DNA from: Welwitschia mirabilis | Lineage: Eukaryota; Gnetophyta; Gnetopsida; Welwitschiales | DNA: 22,310 nucleotides | Reading direction: 5' to 3' | Assembly (NCBI GenBank): GCA_051453625.1 | Contig: JBOZIK010000001.1 | Coordinates: forward strand, 290,841,714 to 290,864,023 | In this document: positions 1 to 9,775 of the stretch, in pieces | How the letters are laid out: each line of letters begins with the position of its first letter | How positions within the stretch are numbered: the first letter of the stretch is position 1 | The notes under the pieces: generated by a model | Database searches by the model: none | Seen by the model: the letters and a program-made list of their open reading frames with translations, nothing else | What the model was told of the DNA's origin: nothing | Position numbers and translations under genes: made by a program

Positions 1-429
1 CCTCAAATTGTACATAATCAAATTTGCAACCTCTAAGAGCACAAAAGTTTGCATATTTAAAATGCCTAAATGTGTGTCAATATTTGGATCATTACTTTCA
101 CATATGGTATCAAGATAGGGGGAGAAATATTTGATATTTATAGGCATATATCTAAGTTTTATATTTATTTTCCATTGATGTCAAAGGGGAAGAAGATGTA
201 ATGCTTCCAAAAGTATTTTTGTTAAAGTATTTTGTCAAAGGGGAAGAAAATAAGGGAGAGAAAATGCTTGTTTTAGAAATGTTTTACCCTTTTGTTTAAA
301 TGTTTATATATCTTGATGAAAGGGGAAGTTTTTATTATAATGTGCCTAAAATTATTTTGTGAAAGATCTTAAAATTATTCAATTTTTAAAATTACTTATT
401 TGTTTACCATCAATCTCAAAGGAGGAGAT
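1..429 (+). mobile_element. 3' untranslated tail of a Ty1/copia (SIRE/Maximus-like) element
   Basis: This is purine-biased, non-coding sequence immediately upstream of an LTR. It contains several polypurine patches: GATAGGGGGAGAAA near 113, CAAAGGGGAAGAAG near 183, CAAAGGGGAAGAAA near 236, AAAGGGGAAG near 319 and AAAGGAGGAGA just before the LTR. Repeated 'caaaggggga' tracts between the end of pol and the 3' LTR are characteristic of plant SIRE/Maximus-type copia elements. No reading frame of note survives; the copia gag-pol would lie to the left of the window. The lineage is assigned from recalled pattern, not alignment. Confidence 0.6.
418..428 (+). promoter_or_regulatory. Polypurine tract next to the copia 3' LTR
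   Basis: The purine run AAAGGAGGAGA lies one base before the LTR start (TGTTAG at 430). This is the expected position for the RNase H-resistant primer of plus-strand DNA synthesis, and it fixes the orientation of the element as + strand. Confidence 0.6.
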
Positions 430-584
430 TGTTAGATTATATTTACTAATTGATGTCAAACTAATATCTCTTATGTAATGCAAATGTTATATCATTTGTA
501 CAGATGAGTTTGAGTTTTGCAGGTTGAAAGAATTAGACCAAAATATGCACCAGAAACTTTTTGAGTTAATTTACCCTGTAGTGG

Positions 585-975
585 GGGTCGACTGGATCCT
601 AAAAAGATTGACTACACCTGAATCTGTCAAAGGAAAATGAATTAAACCCTAAGGACTTGACTGGATTATGANNNNNNNNNNNNNNNNNNNNNNNNNNNNN
701 NNNNNNNNNNNNNNNNNNNNNNNNNNNNNNNNNNNNNNNNNNNNNNNNNNNNNNNNNNNNNNNNNNNNNNNNNNGGAAATAGTCCTAGACCGTGAGGCAA
801 GGGGCCGACCGAACCCAGGATTGGGTCGACCGAACTGGGATTGACTAGACCCAAATGGGGTCGATCAAACTTGGAGATGTAAAAACCTAGGGTAACCGAA
901 TTTCTTTTTCGGGAGACCTATGTAATTCACGGTATCACATGGGGTCAACTGGATTTTTATGGGGTCAACCGAACG
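585..975 (+). repeat. Scattered GGTCGACCGAA-type motifs in the LTR U3
   Basis: At least seven variants of a short GGTCGACYGRA motif occur: near 585 (ggtcgactgga), 656 (cttgactggat), 803 (gccgaccgaac), 823 (ggtcgaccgaa), 858 (ggtcgatcaaa), 943 (ggtcaactgga) and 963 (ggtcaaccgaa). They are separated by unlike sequence, so this is not a simple tandem array. The core GGTCGACC is palindromic. The TCGA-to-TCAA changes fit deamination of a CpG. They lie upstream of the TATA box, so an enhancer role is possible but not shown. Confidence 0.6.
672..774. other. Assembly gap (103 N) inside the copia LTR
   Basis: This is a run of unknown bases within the motif-rich part of the LTR U3. Any open frame crossing it is meaningless. 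Some copies of the GGTCGACC motif are probably hidden here. Confidence 0.95.
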
Positions 976-1092
976 ACACGAAAAAGAAAAATTTCTAAAT
1001 ATTATGTATCCATTCACTAGCCATTAACTACTATTTCCTAGCTGTTTATCACCATTGGAGGTTATTTGTAATAAACCCTATTAGCCCTCCAT

Positions 1093-1100
1093 TATAAATA
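1093..1100 (+). promoter_or_regulatory. TATA box of the copia LTR promoter
   Basis: The sequence TATAAATA sits between a C-rich stretch (ttagccctcc) and the likely transcription start some 25-35 bases downstream. Its place within the LTR, after the motif-rich U3 and before the pyrimidine-rich end, is right for the U3/R boundary. Confidence 0.55.
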
Positions 1101-1381
1101 GCTATGCTATTGTTGACCTAGAGATCTTTTGGCATAATTCTTACTGGGAATAATCATTATAGATCTAAAAGAATAAGCTGTGATTTCTCATTGATGTATC
1201 ATTGTATTATTTCACATCTGACTTGAGGAGATTTATTATTGACACAAGCACTTCCTTCTTGTCAAATCTAAGAGCTTCATTATTATGATCTACTGAAGAA
1301 GAGCTCCATTCATTATACTGCTATAGAATATGTGATATTTTTGTAATCAAGGCATCACCACATTACTACTTCCTTGTAATA

Positions 1382-1484
1382 GGTTGAGACCTATCCTCTA
1401 AAAGTCTATTGTAAAGGTTAAGACTTAGCCTCTAAAAGTCCATTATGAAGGTTGAGACTTAGCCTATAAAAGTCCATTTGTAAG
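1382..1484 (+). repeat. 34-bp tandem repeat, three copies, in the LTR
   Basis: Three consecutive units begin at 1382, 1416 and 1450, each of the form GGTTgAGACYtAgCCTcTAAAAGTCyATT. A fourth, truncated start (gggttatagatgaacct) follows at 1484. Spacing is exactly 34 bases for the first steps. The repeat lies downstream of the TATA box, so it would be transcribed as part of the R/U5 leader. Confidence 0.85.
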
Positions 1485-1784
1485 GGTTATAGATGAACCT
1501 AAAAAACCTGTGGTGTAACAGAGATTGGAAATCTAGCTTGGGAGAAGTTGATTGTCGAGACTGGAGTAGAAGAGCTCTCAAACCACTATAAATTCAACGT
1601 GCATCAAAATTGGTTATTTGTGTATTTTATTTTTGATTCTTTACTTTCTGAATTTCATTATTTCATACACATTCTTGAATTAGTTATTTTTATATGCAAG
1701 CTATGCTTTGATAGATTTACTTTTAGTTTTTGTGCTTAAGTTTTGAAAGAACCTATTAACCCCCCTCTAGGGTTCTCGATCTTA

Positions 1785-2100
1785 TTAATTAGAAGTTATT
1801 TTAAAATAACTCATTGAAGCTTAAACTAAACCAATAGTAAACAATCTAGGCTTAACAAACTAAATAACAAAAGCTCTTTAATGTCTAAAATAAGTAATGA
1901 ATTGACTTACTTAAACTAACTCCCACATATTTTCTTTTTTGGACTAAAGAGAGAGATAGGGTCTTATCTTGATTTATACTTGTTTTAGAGAATTCAACAT
2001 AGTTGAAGTTAGATAAAAAGTAATAAGTATCAATGCTATCTTACTTGGAATTGATACCCAAATTAAAATGTTCAATCACTTAGAAAATGAACCTTCTACA
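1785..2100. other. AT-rich interval without a recognisable gene
   Basis: This lies between the copia LTR and the first clear trace of the Athila-type element. It is rich in A/T with no sustained frame. It may be the remains of the gag region of the gypsy copy, but I see no diagnostic motif. Confidence 0.4.
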
Positions 2101-2981
2101 TCAAACCTTGAGTATCAACCTACACATAAGCATAAGAAGAATGATGAATATGACATAGAAAGATAGAAAAGTGAAGAACTTAAGAAATCTTATTTTATAG
2201 ATATTATCATCTATGGATAAGAAGCAACTCAAAGAATAGTACTTAAACATCTTTAAGAAATGATGAACAAAATTCCACTATTATATGCTATTAAGAAAAT
2301 GTCCAATAATCTAAAATTCCTTAAAGAAATCTGTATGATAAAGAGAAAAATAAATGTAAAGAAGAATGATTCCCTAACTCAATAAGCTAGTGCTATTATT
2401 CAAAATAAACTTTCATGTATGTTTATAAATCCTTGTTCATTGGCTATATTTTGCTTCATTAATTAAAAAAATATTAAAGTATTATTAGATTTATGGTGCA
2501 AATCCAATGCAATATTTAATTTTTAAGAAAATTGAGCTAAAAGTATGAAAGAAAACTAAAATAACTTTCTAAATTTTTAATAGTTTAACAAAAATACCTA
2601 AAGAAATTATTAAACATGTTTTTGTGCAGGTGAAATAGTTTTACTAGCTCATACAATTTGTTGTTCTAAAAGGAGAAAATAATCATAAAAGTTTTTCACT
2701 TATCATGGATAGATCATTTCTTGATAAGTTCAAATCTTTAATTAATTGTAGGAATGATGTGGTTAAGATATCGTTTAAAAATATGAACATTAATTTACAA
2801 GTTTTAAATGCTATAGAAAAAAATAATTTGGATGATGTTGAAGAAATAAACTTAGTTGAAAATTTGATGATGGTTTTCTTTTAAAAGGCTTTATCTTTCA
2901 TTAAGAGTAATCCATTATCGGAGCCACATGAAAACTTAGCAAGTTCTTCATGTAAGAAGTTTATGCCTTTATCCTAATGTG
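2101..2981 (+). pseudogene. Decayed gag end and protease of an Athila-type Ty3/gypsy element
   Basis: Fragments in shifting + frames match the conserved order of plant Athila/Tat gypsy polyproteins. The linker before protease reads like IPLLYAIKKMSNNLKFLKE (about 2272-2330; family form 'IPLLdAIkqvp.yaKFLKdLC'). A TQ*ASAIIQNKL stretch follows near 2375. The protease core is KVLLDLWCKSN at about 2476-2508 (family LLDLGAS), and the second protease motif is IMDRSFLDKF near 2704-2733 (family ILGRPFL). The catalytic Asp is present, but the Gly after it is Trp. Stops at several expected Gln/Trp positions and frameshifts rule out function. The fragment continues after an inserted block into RT at 3438. 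It is an aspartic protease of a retrotransposon, recognised from motif order. Confidence 0.75.
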
Positions 2982-3437
2982 GTTGGAAATAAGTTATATA
3001 TGTGGGGTATTGCATGTGCACTTGAACTATATCTGGGAGATCCAAGACATCAGTGAAGCCCTAGCTCCAAATCAATATTATATAATAGACCTCACTGGAC
3101 TCGCAGTCCTAGAAAGGTGGTTATACCAGACAAACAACCACTAGTACATACTGGCTTGGTCCGGTCGATGCCCATTAAAATACAATAGTCTATGGGTTTG
3201 GATCGACCTTCATTCTAGGTGGAGGGTACATCACATGTCCATATAGGTTTACGGTAGTTAATAGTGACTATAGACTGATTCTCAATGAATACTTGGGAAA
3301 GGGTTCCTTAGGGTGTAGGGTGACTGATGGAAGCACAAACCATTACCATTACAACCATCTTGAGTATGCCTAATGCTAGATGATGATTCATTACGGTAAG
3401 TAGCAGGGCATACTCATGTGAGAACGTTGGAAGTAAG
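2982..3437 (+). repeat. Foreign block of about 430 bp with 12-bp flanking direct repeats, nature unknown
   Basis: The block separates protease from RT in the Athila copy, where the family has only a short acidic linker. It is visibly less AT-rich than its surroundings. It is bounded by near-identical 12-mers, GTTGGAAATAAG (2982-2993) and GTTGGAAGTAAG (3426-3437), suggesting a target-site duplication. From 3001 one + frame stays open for 47 codons to a TAG at 3142, then for another 33 codons to 3244; the translation is not recognised. The inner edges share a loosely similar segment in direct orientation (GGGTATTGCATGTGCACTTG and GGGCATACTCATGTGAGAAC), not a clear inverted repeat. It could be a small transposon, a gene fragment or an element-specific insert. 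Confidence 0.5.
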
Positions 3438-4791
3438 AACTTTAAATATGAAATATCACATTAGAAAGAAATATTTGATACTTTTCTACATTTAATATAA
3501 GAAAAACTTTCTAGTAGAGAGTGTATTCCAATTGTGAAACTTAAACCTCTTATTAAAGACTTGAAGTATGCATTTTTAATAGATAATAATACATTTGCTA
3601 AAGTTATTTATTTGAAATGTTTTACATGACATGATGAAGATTTAATTTTTTTACTTAAACAATGTAGAAAGTATATGGCATAAACAATTTCTAATTTGAA
3701 AGATATTTATTTCAACTTATGTATGCATAAGATTCACTTACAAAAAAATGCTAAGCTTAGTAAATAACCTCGACATCGACTTAACCATTACATGAAAGGA
3801 ATAGCAATGAAGGAAGTCTTTAACTTACTAGATGCTAATATTATATCTCCAATATCTAATAATTCATGGGTTAGCGTTATGTAAAATATACCTAATAAGT
3901 CTAAAATCACTATGATCAAGAACAAAAATGAATGAACTTCTTCCCATAAAAGTAAAAGTAGGATGAAGAATGTTTACTAACTATAGGAAACCCAATTTCA
4001 TCACTTTTAAGGATAACTTTCACTTGCTTTTTATTGATTAAATTTTAAAATAATGAGTTAATTATGAGTACTATTATTTCTTAGATGAATATTTAAGCTA
4101 TAATAAGATAGAAATGTCTCTTAAAGATTAACAAAAGAAAATTTTTTACATGTCCTTTTGGTATCTTTGTTTACAAGCATATGCCCTTTGGTATATGTAA
4201 TGCCCTAGTTACTTTCTAATATTGCATGACTGGTCTATTCTCTAATATTATTAGGACCTTTATAGAACACTTCATTAATGGTTTTATCTATTTGGAAAAA
4301 AATGTAAATCATGCCTTAATCATCTTACTCTTATTCTTGCATATTTTTAAAAAAATTTATTATTCTCAACTAGGAGATATATTAATTTATGGTTATTAAA
4401 AGTTTTTTTTTTAAAAGGACATGTCATATCTAGAAATGAAATAGGGATGAACCTTACTAAAATTTAACTGATTATTCATCTTTCCATTTCTAAATGTTTT
4501 AGACATGTGAGATATTTTCTTAGACATACTAGTTATTATCATACATTCATTCAGAATTTTCTTACAATTTCCAAGACATTATCCAATATTCTTTTTAGAG
4601 TTACACCTTTTGAATAAACCTTTAAATGCTACTCTACATTTGAAGCTTTGAAATCTTGTCTTATATTTCGTCTTATTTGACAACCTCTTAATTAGTTACT
4701 TCCTTTTGAACTTTTTTTTTATGTAAATGATTTTGTTGTGAGGTTTATCTTAAAATGAAAAAAATATGGAAAATCTTATGCTCTATACTAT
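3438..4791 (+). pseudogene. Decayed reverse transcriptase and RNase H start, Athila-type Ty3/gypsy
   Basis: The motif order is unmistakable. LKPLIKDLKYAFL lies at 3540-3578. LLDANIISPISNNSWV lies at about 3826-3873. FTCPFGIFVYKHMPFGICN lies at 4145 onward, matching the Athila hallmark 'FTCPyGtFAYrrMPFGLCNAPATFQ'. The catalytic box at 4271-4285 reads FINGF instead of FMDDF. RHVRYFLRHTSYYHTFIQNF (4501-4560) is the RT connection ('vRSFLGHAGFYRRFIkdFS'). LPFELFFYVNDFVV (about 4699-4740) is the RNase H entry. Many stops fall where Trp or Gln is expected. The frame is cut at 4791 by the minus-strand element and resumes at 18195. It would have copied the element's RNA into DNA in cytoplasmic particles; it cannot now. 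Confidence 0.88.
4787..4791 (+). repeat. Target-site duplication ACTAT, left copy
   Basis: The five bases ACTAT lie immediately before the TGATGG start of the inner element and recur exactly after its CATCA end at 18195-18199. Five base pairs is the usual duplication made by Ty3/gypsy integrases. Here it lies inside the RNase H sequence of the older Athila copy. Confidence 0.92.
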
Positions 4792-5749
4792 TGATGGGTG
4801 GCTTATGTTATAAAATAAATGCAAAAAGTATTACAAAATATTACTTGAAACTATAAATAATGTTGGAAAAGTATACAAATTATGCTGTTATTAACATGGA
4901 ATAAGCACACATCATTAAAATAAAAAACACATGAAGGCTTATTAAATAACTAGTTACGACAACCACTTAGTTTAAAATTCATCATCACAATAGTCTTATG
5001 ATGTAGTTACTTGAACTAGTCAAGTTATTTATTAAAACCAAAATACTATGTACATATGATACATCAAGGAGTCATAGAGAAAGAAACAAAACATAACCAA
5101 ATTTGAGTGACCTATTGATTAATACTTATTTCTAAGCACTGATATTATTTTAGTTTATGTTCAGCTATACAAATAAGAGTGAGATAGAAGCAATATTACT
5201 TTTTCAAGTAATAAAAGATGCACACAATGATATTCAAATGTTTTTCAGCTTTTATATTGAAATACCAATTGTACATAAAGACAAGCTAACAAGTGTGTTT
5301 NNNNNNNNNNNNNNNNNNNNNNNNNNNNNNNNNNNNNNNNNNNNNNNNNNNNNNNNNNNNNNNNNNNNNNNNNNNNNNNNNNNNNNNNNNNNNNNNNNNN
5401 NNNNNNNNNNNNNNNNNNNNNNNNNNNNNNNNNNNNNNNNNNNNNNNNNNNNNNNNNNNNNNNNNNNNNNNNNNNNNNNNNNNNNNNNNNACCAATAAGT
5501 AATTGGTTGAGGTTCTTATGTTGATTTTTTATTTAACCTTCTCTCTCATCTTCATGTCACTTGGCACTTTATACATAAAATTTAATAATGAAATATATAT
5601 ACTAATCTACTAACATACTAACCACTAACCTATTTATTAGTAGGCATAAATATAATTAAAAACACCTATTTGCTAATGAAATATATAATTGATATAATAT
5701 AAAACATTTCATAAATAAGAAAATTATTACATAAAATTTAGCTTTATTA
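4792..5749 (-). repeat. 3' LTR of the inner gypsy element
   Basis: It is directly repeated with 17203-18194. It starts TGATGGGTGG and ends GCTTTATTA, where the other copy ends GCTTCATCA, so the terminal CA has decayed to TA here. It includes 190 unknown bases. Over about 280 hand-aligned bases (5005-5290 against the other LTR) I count about 41 differences, mostly transitions, giving roughly 15% divergence. This is the 3' LTR because the internal genes read on the minus strand. No strong polypurine tract remains beside it; the adjoining minus-strand sequence is AGCTTGAAGGAAC. Confidence 0.9.
5301..5490. other. Assembly gap (190 N) inside the 3' LTR
   Basis: These are unknown bases. By comparison with the other LTR the missing sequence should correspond to roughly 17745-17940. 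Confidence 0.95.
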
Positions 5750-5809
5750 GTTCCTTCAAGCTTAATTTTTTGGTAGCTCCTTAACAAATAGAGTATTTAC
5801 AAGAGATAA

Positions 5810-8470
5810 AAGAAAATGAAGAACCTTATTATTTCTCTTTCCTTCTTCTGAAAATGAATGGTCTCTTCTCACTGGATTCTAACTCTTTCTTTTGTTCATC
5901 TGGCTGGATAGAATGATTTGTTTTTCTAAGCCTCTAAAATCCTTCTTTCTTCTTCTTGAAGAACAAGGTCATTTAAATCTATAACTTCTGTTTCTATATG
6001 CTTTGGAGCTATCTTTCTATCCTAACCTCTACCTTGTGGAGGATCTCTTAGTTTTGGTGGTTCTCTTCTCTTTCTCTTAGGAGTTAAAAGATTTTTAACT
6101 TAGGACTTTAGGAAGTGTATTCTATTTTTAGAACTAATCTAATTTGTGGTTCTAATCTTGAGGTTTATTCTAGAGGAACTATGTACATCTTTTATGAGTT
6201 TTTATGTTCTAACTTTGAAAAAATATTTGCAAATGTGCCTCTTAGCATAGTCATGTTCTAAACAATTTGATCTCTAAAAGAACATAACCACTAAAAAGTC
6301 TGAGAGGATACCATAAACAATCTATAAAATTTTATTATTATATTAGCCAAAAAATTCTTGAGTTCCCTCTCAAGGACTCTTAGTCCTTTCATGACAATTT
6401 ATCTTTATAGTTCTTTAATATTCTTTTTTAAATTATAAAAAGTGCATCAGCTTTGATCAATCTCTAGAAATTTTTTGAATAAAATTTTATAAATGTTCTT
6501 TAAATTTGTTAATGAAATTATATAACTTATGAGGGTAATAGTTAAGACTATGCAACATGGCTAATTTCTCATTCCTAAACCTAATTCACTTACCCAACTT
6601 TATTTCCATGAGGTGAAGCTCATAGAGAAAGCTCATGTTTCTCTTCTACAAATTCTGAATAATGAATTGGATAGACTCAGGGCTTATTAGTCAAAAATCC
6701 TTTTTTAACTCTACTTAAGACTCTCTCAGAGAATCAATAATACTCAATTTTATTTTATCCTTCATCTTACAAGATAAAATTAAATAAGTTAAAGGAGTGC
6801 CCTGAATTAAACTTATTACTCTCTAGATTTACTTGTTTATTTCTGAAGAAAATCCTTTTATTTAAGAATTAAGTGGAGGCTGACCAGAAGACCTTACTTC
6901 TTTCATCCAATTATTGAGAGGCTTATTCTCTTCTATTAATTGATCCATGTCTCTCTTATTTGCTCTTAAGAGGGAGTGATAATATCCCAAAGAACTTAGG
7001 CTTCATGCTATTTCCGCCTGTACTCTTGGGCCTCTACATGAATTTTCATAAACTTCTCATTCATCCATTATAGGTGTGTATAAATTTTATCTGAGAATTT
7101 CTTGTTCAGAGGTAGAGACCCTTCATTATACATGAAAGTGATAAATTTTTGTTGATGACTAATATATTTAGCATCATACTTTTTGCTTGAATCCAAATTC
7201 TATAATATAGATACTAAGATGTCTAGCTTTTCTCTTGGAAAAATTTCCATTTATCCTCTATCTTTGGTAGTTGATTTTAATTCAAAAATGCATTCATAAG
7301 CTTTTTATAATTTTCTACTTGCTTCTTTGAAAGATTTAGAGAGTTGAATATATTTTTCTTGGTTGGTGATCTCTTGATGTAGTTGTTCATTATTCTCTTT
7401 CTCTTGATCCAGTTTCTACTTTAAGAATTTATTTTCAACTCTCAGATTGCCAACCTAATCTTTCAATGCTAAAAATTCATCTTTCCTATTCAGACAAACT
7501 TAAATTTCATCTTTAACTACATTTAAAGCACTGTAACAGCTATTTAATTTATCCTCCTCTAGTGTTATGGAGAATGGACAGACTAAAATGGATGGGAAGG
7601 TAAAAGTTCCTCAAATGTGAACTAGGTTGGTTCTTATGATACACTTAAAGGGGGAAATAGTGAAGGTATATTTTGAAGTGTAGAAGAGGGTTCCCCTAGG
7701 TCTGACTAGGCTATCTTGTGCCCTAGAGTTTTTAGAAGACTTACCTTTTTAACCTCAAATAAGCTTTGAATGGAGAATTTAACATAAGGTTTATTTGGTT
7801 AAAATGGAATTTTATTTTTATTAAAATTTGGGTAATCAAAGAAGTAAATCCAAATTTCATAATACCCAAAGCTCCAATTCCAACTCTATTCAATTTGATA
7901 ATATGCCTCGCAATCCCAAAAATATTTCTTCTGCAATATTTACATTCGTGCAATTTGTCTTGTCCTTCATAGCTGTAATAATATAAAGACCAAGTAATGT
8001 GATACCCTTCTACTTATAAAGAATGGATACCAAATTACTGGCCATCATCCTAGAAATAATAAAGAATTCTAGTTCCATGTTCTTGTGGACTAGTATTCGT
8101 CCCTAAAATGCCACTTATCCTAGTTGATTCATACTTAAATTTGCATCTTCTTTTCTGCTGGTGTCGTTTATAGATTTTCCTCTAGGTGGTAGGTGTAGAA
8201 TTTCTCTAATGTTCTCATCAGTGATTATTAGCTACTAGTTTCTCATAAAAGTTTCCAGCACAGTTTTGGAATCGTTTATTGTCAAATTCTTGTAAAATTC
8301 ATGAATAGATTCTAAAGAGAATTTGTCATTCATAATAAGCCATTCATACCATCCTGGCTCGATGATTCTTTGCTTAAACTATGACAAGTAAGGATCTGTA
8401 AGAACTTGAGTGAAATTTATAGATGAAATAACTCTACATTCTATTAAAAAAATTATGTCAAAGGTGGAGA
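5810..8470 (-). pseudogene. Decayed additional ORF of the inner element: plant-transposon-protein-like region, linker, coiled coil, basic tail
   Basis: Read on the minus strand from about 8470, a shifting but largely continuous frame can be followed for some 880 codons. First comes a region with SLESIHEFYKNL (near 8325-8290), LHLPPRGKSIND (near 8195-8160), HKNMELEFFIISRMMASN (near 8090-8035) and LYIITAMKDKTN (near 7990-7950). This order resembles the plant 'putative plant transposon protein' family (FYxNL, then a helical LLP-like segment, then an alpha-helix plus INV-like motif). A Pro/Ser-rich linker follows (EPSSTLQNIPSLFPPLS, about 7710-7660). A coiled coil with KLDQEKENNEQLHQEITNQE lies at about 7415-7350, and LFPREKLD-like and YDAKYISHQQKF segments follow (about 7250-7140). 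A basic tail with LTPKRKRREPPK lies near 6090-6050. No start is certain; ATGGTGGAC at about 8660 is one candidate. The function is unknown. Family membership is recalled pattern, not a database hit. Confidence 0.5.
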
Positions 8471-9371
8471 TAAGTAAGAGAATTGCAATAGAAGACCTTT
8501 AAAAAATTCACTTTCTAGTAAGATAAAACATTATTTAGTGCTAAACAAATAAGTGTTGAATTTATTTAACTCTTCCTCCAAGTGAAGTGTAGTAGGCTCT
8601 TGAATGCATAAAAGAGAAAATAATGATACCTAAAATTTTAGCTTTAAGGTTGTCCACCATTGTTGAGGAGCTTGAGAACAAGAAAATAGCTAATACAATA
8701 AAGTAAAAATACAAGATGAAAGTAAAAAATACTAACCTACTGTCTACTTTAAATAGGCAAAATTTATACTTACTATTGCATTAAATTCACATGATTATGC
8801 ATTAAATTAAAAAAATCTTATCATAAAGAAAATAGATTTAATTAGAATTTTTCATACCTTACTAATGTTTAAAAAAATTAAATGCTAATTTGAGAAGATG
8901 AAAATCTAAAAATTTTGCTAAGTCAAAGGTGGTTATGTAAACGTTGATATGGCAGCACTAATGTGATTGACATGATTTGAACTAAATATGACGTGGATTT
9001 GATAGTGCGATGGGAGTTGTTGAGAACAAGGGGGGTTATCAAGAATAATTGTAAGTGTGGTGAAGGAAAAACATGTAGTTATATTTAAGTTATAATCACT
9101 CTTCATAGCATTCAATAAGGATCATTAAAAACTTAATAATTTTCAATGGGGTTTATCAAATCCATTACAGAGGTAATCTAAAGTATTTGAAGATGATTGT
9201 TGAGAAATAATAAGTTTTTAATAGGGTCCTTAGAATTATTAACATTATTATCTGGAACACACATAAAAATGAAATAGTAAAGTTATTGCATGAGAGTTAT
9301 AGCGGGAGGTTGAAGAGGATCATTAAGAATGAGGCCCTCCTCTACAAAAGAAAATTCATGGATTAAGTTGG
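8471..9371. other. Spacer between the additional ORF and the minisatellite
   Basis: This is mostly AT-rich. A minus-strand open frame of 60 codons at 8933-9115 has no recognisable content. The sequence around 8940-9060 is less AT-rich and, on the minus strand, could be the leader or promoter of the additional ORF downstream. A loose internal similarity exists between 9121-9165 and 9200-9230 (cttaataattttcaatggggt and aataagtttttaatagggt). Confidence 0.35.
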
Positions 9372-9775
9372 CTTGAAATCTAGTCTAAAGCTTCAGCTTT
9401 GTGCTAACGCCGATTAACTGCCAGAACTTACTAGCCAAGGGTTAGGTTTGAAATTTGATTTAAAGTTTTGGGTTCGAGTTAGTGTTAGTATACCAAGCAC
9501 TTCTATGTTTTTGATCATAGAGAAATAAATATTGGAATTGACTTGAAATCCAATTTAAAGTTTTGACTTCAAGTTAATATTAGTTAATCATGCTATAAAT
9601 GTTTGAATGTAGGTTTTATAGGAAGATAAATGGTTTTAAATATGAAATCTGATTTGAACTTTTAAATTTGAGTTGGTATCAGCCCAAAAAAATTTTAAGT
9701 TTTAAAGCTGGGTTAAAATCTTATCTAAAGTTTTATCTTTAGCTTAGTATCAGTTAGCCAAAAAATCTTCCTTCA
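9372..9775. repeat. Degenerate minisatellite, about five copies of 71-98 bp
   Basis: A core TTGAAATCtgATtTAAAGtTTT starts near 9372, 9446, 9542, 9640 and 9711, giving spacings of about 74, 96, 98 and 71. Each core is followed by a second block like TTCgAGTTAGTaTtAGTtaaCCA. Copies are strongly diverged, so the array is old. Tandem repeats between coding region and LTR are common in large Tat-type gypsy elements. Confidence 0.65.

Larger units (their letters stand above)
430..1784 (+). repeat. Copia-type LTR (3' LTR, SIRE/Maximus-like)
   Basis: The repeat opens with TGTTAGATTA directly after a polypurine tract. It holds a TATAAATA box about 660 bases in, and ends in a block reading CCTATTAACCCCCCTCTAGGG (1752-1772). 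A pyrimidine-rich 'cccccctctagg' stretch is a familiar landmark just before the 3' end of SIRE-type LTRs. The length is about 1.35 kb including a 103-base gap. The exact 3' boundary is uncertain because no clean CA end or duplication can be tested; it lies near 1784. Only one LTR is in the window, and the purine-rich tail on its left makes it a 3' LTR rather than a solo LTR. Open frames inside it (for example 1548-1739) are incidental. Confidence 0.7.

Noticed and set aside
1548-1739. 63-codon plus-strand open frame
   Set aside because: It lies wholly inside the copia LTR, with T-rich hydrophobic composition typical of chance frames.
7741-7972. Overlapping 68-70 codon open frames on both strands, the minus one with a CKYC pair
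   Set aside because: They overlap the additional-ORF relic in frames that break the better-matching translation. The Cys pair has no matching His/Cys partners, so it is not a zinc finger.
9672-9684. GTTGGTATCAGCC, resembling a tRNA-Met primer-binding site (TGGTATCAGAGC)
   Set aside because: It lies within a degenerate tandem repeat whose other copies read TTAGTATCAG or similar, is not next to an LTR end, and lacks two bases of the consensus.
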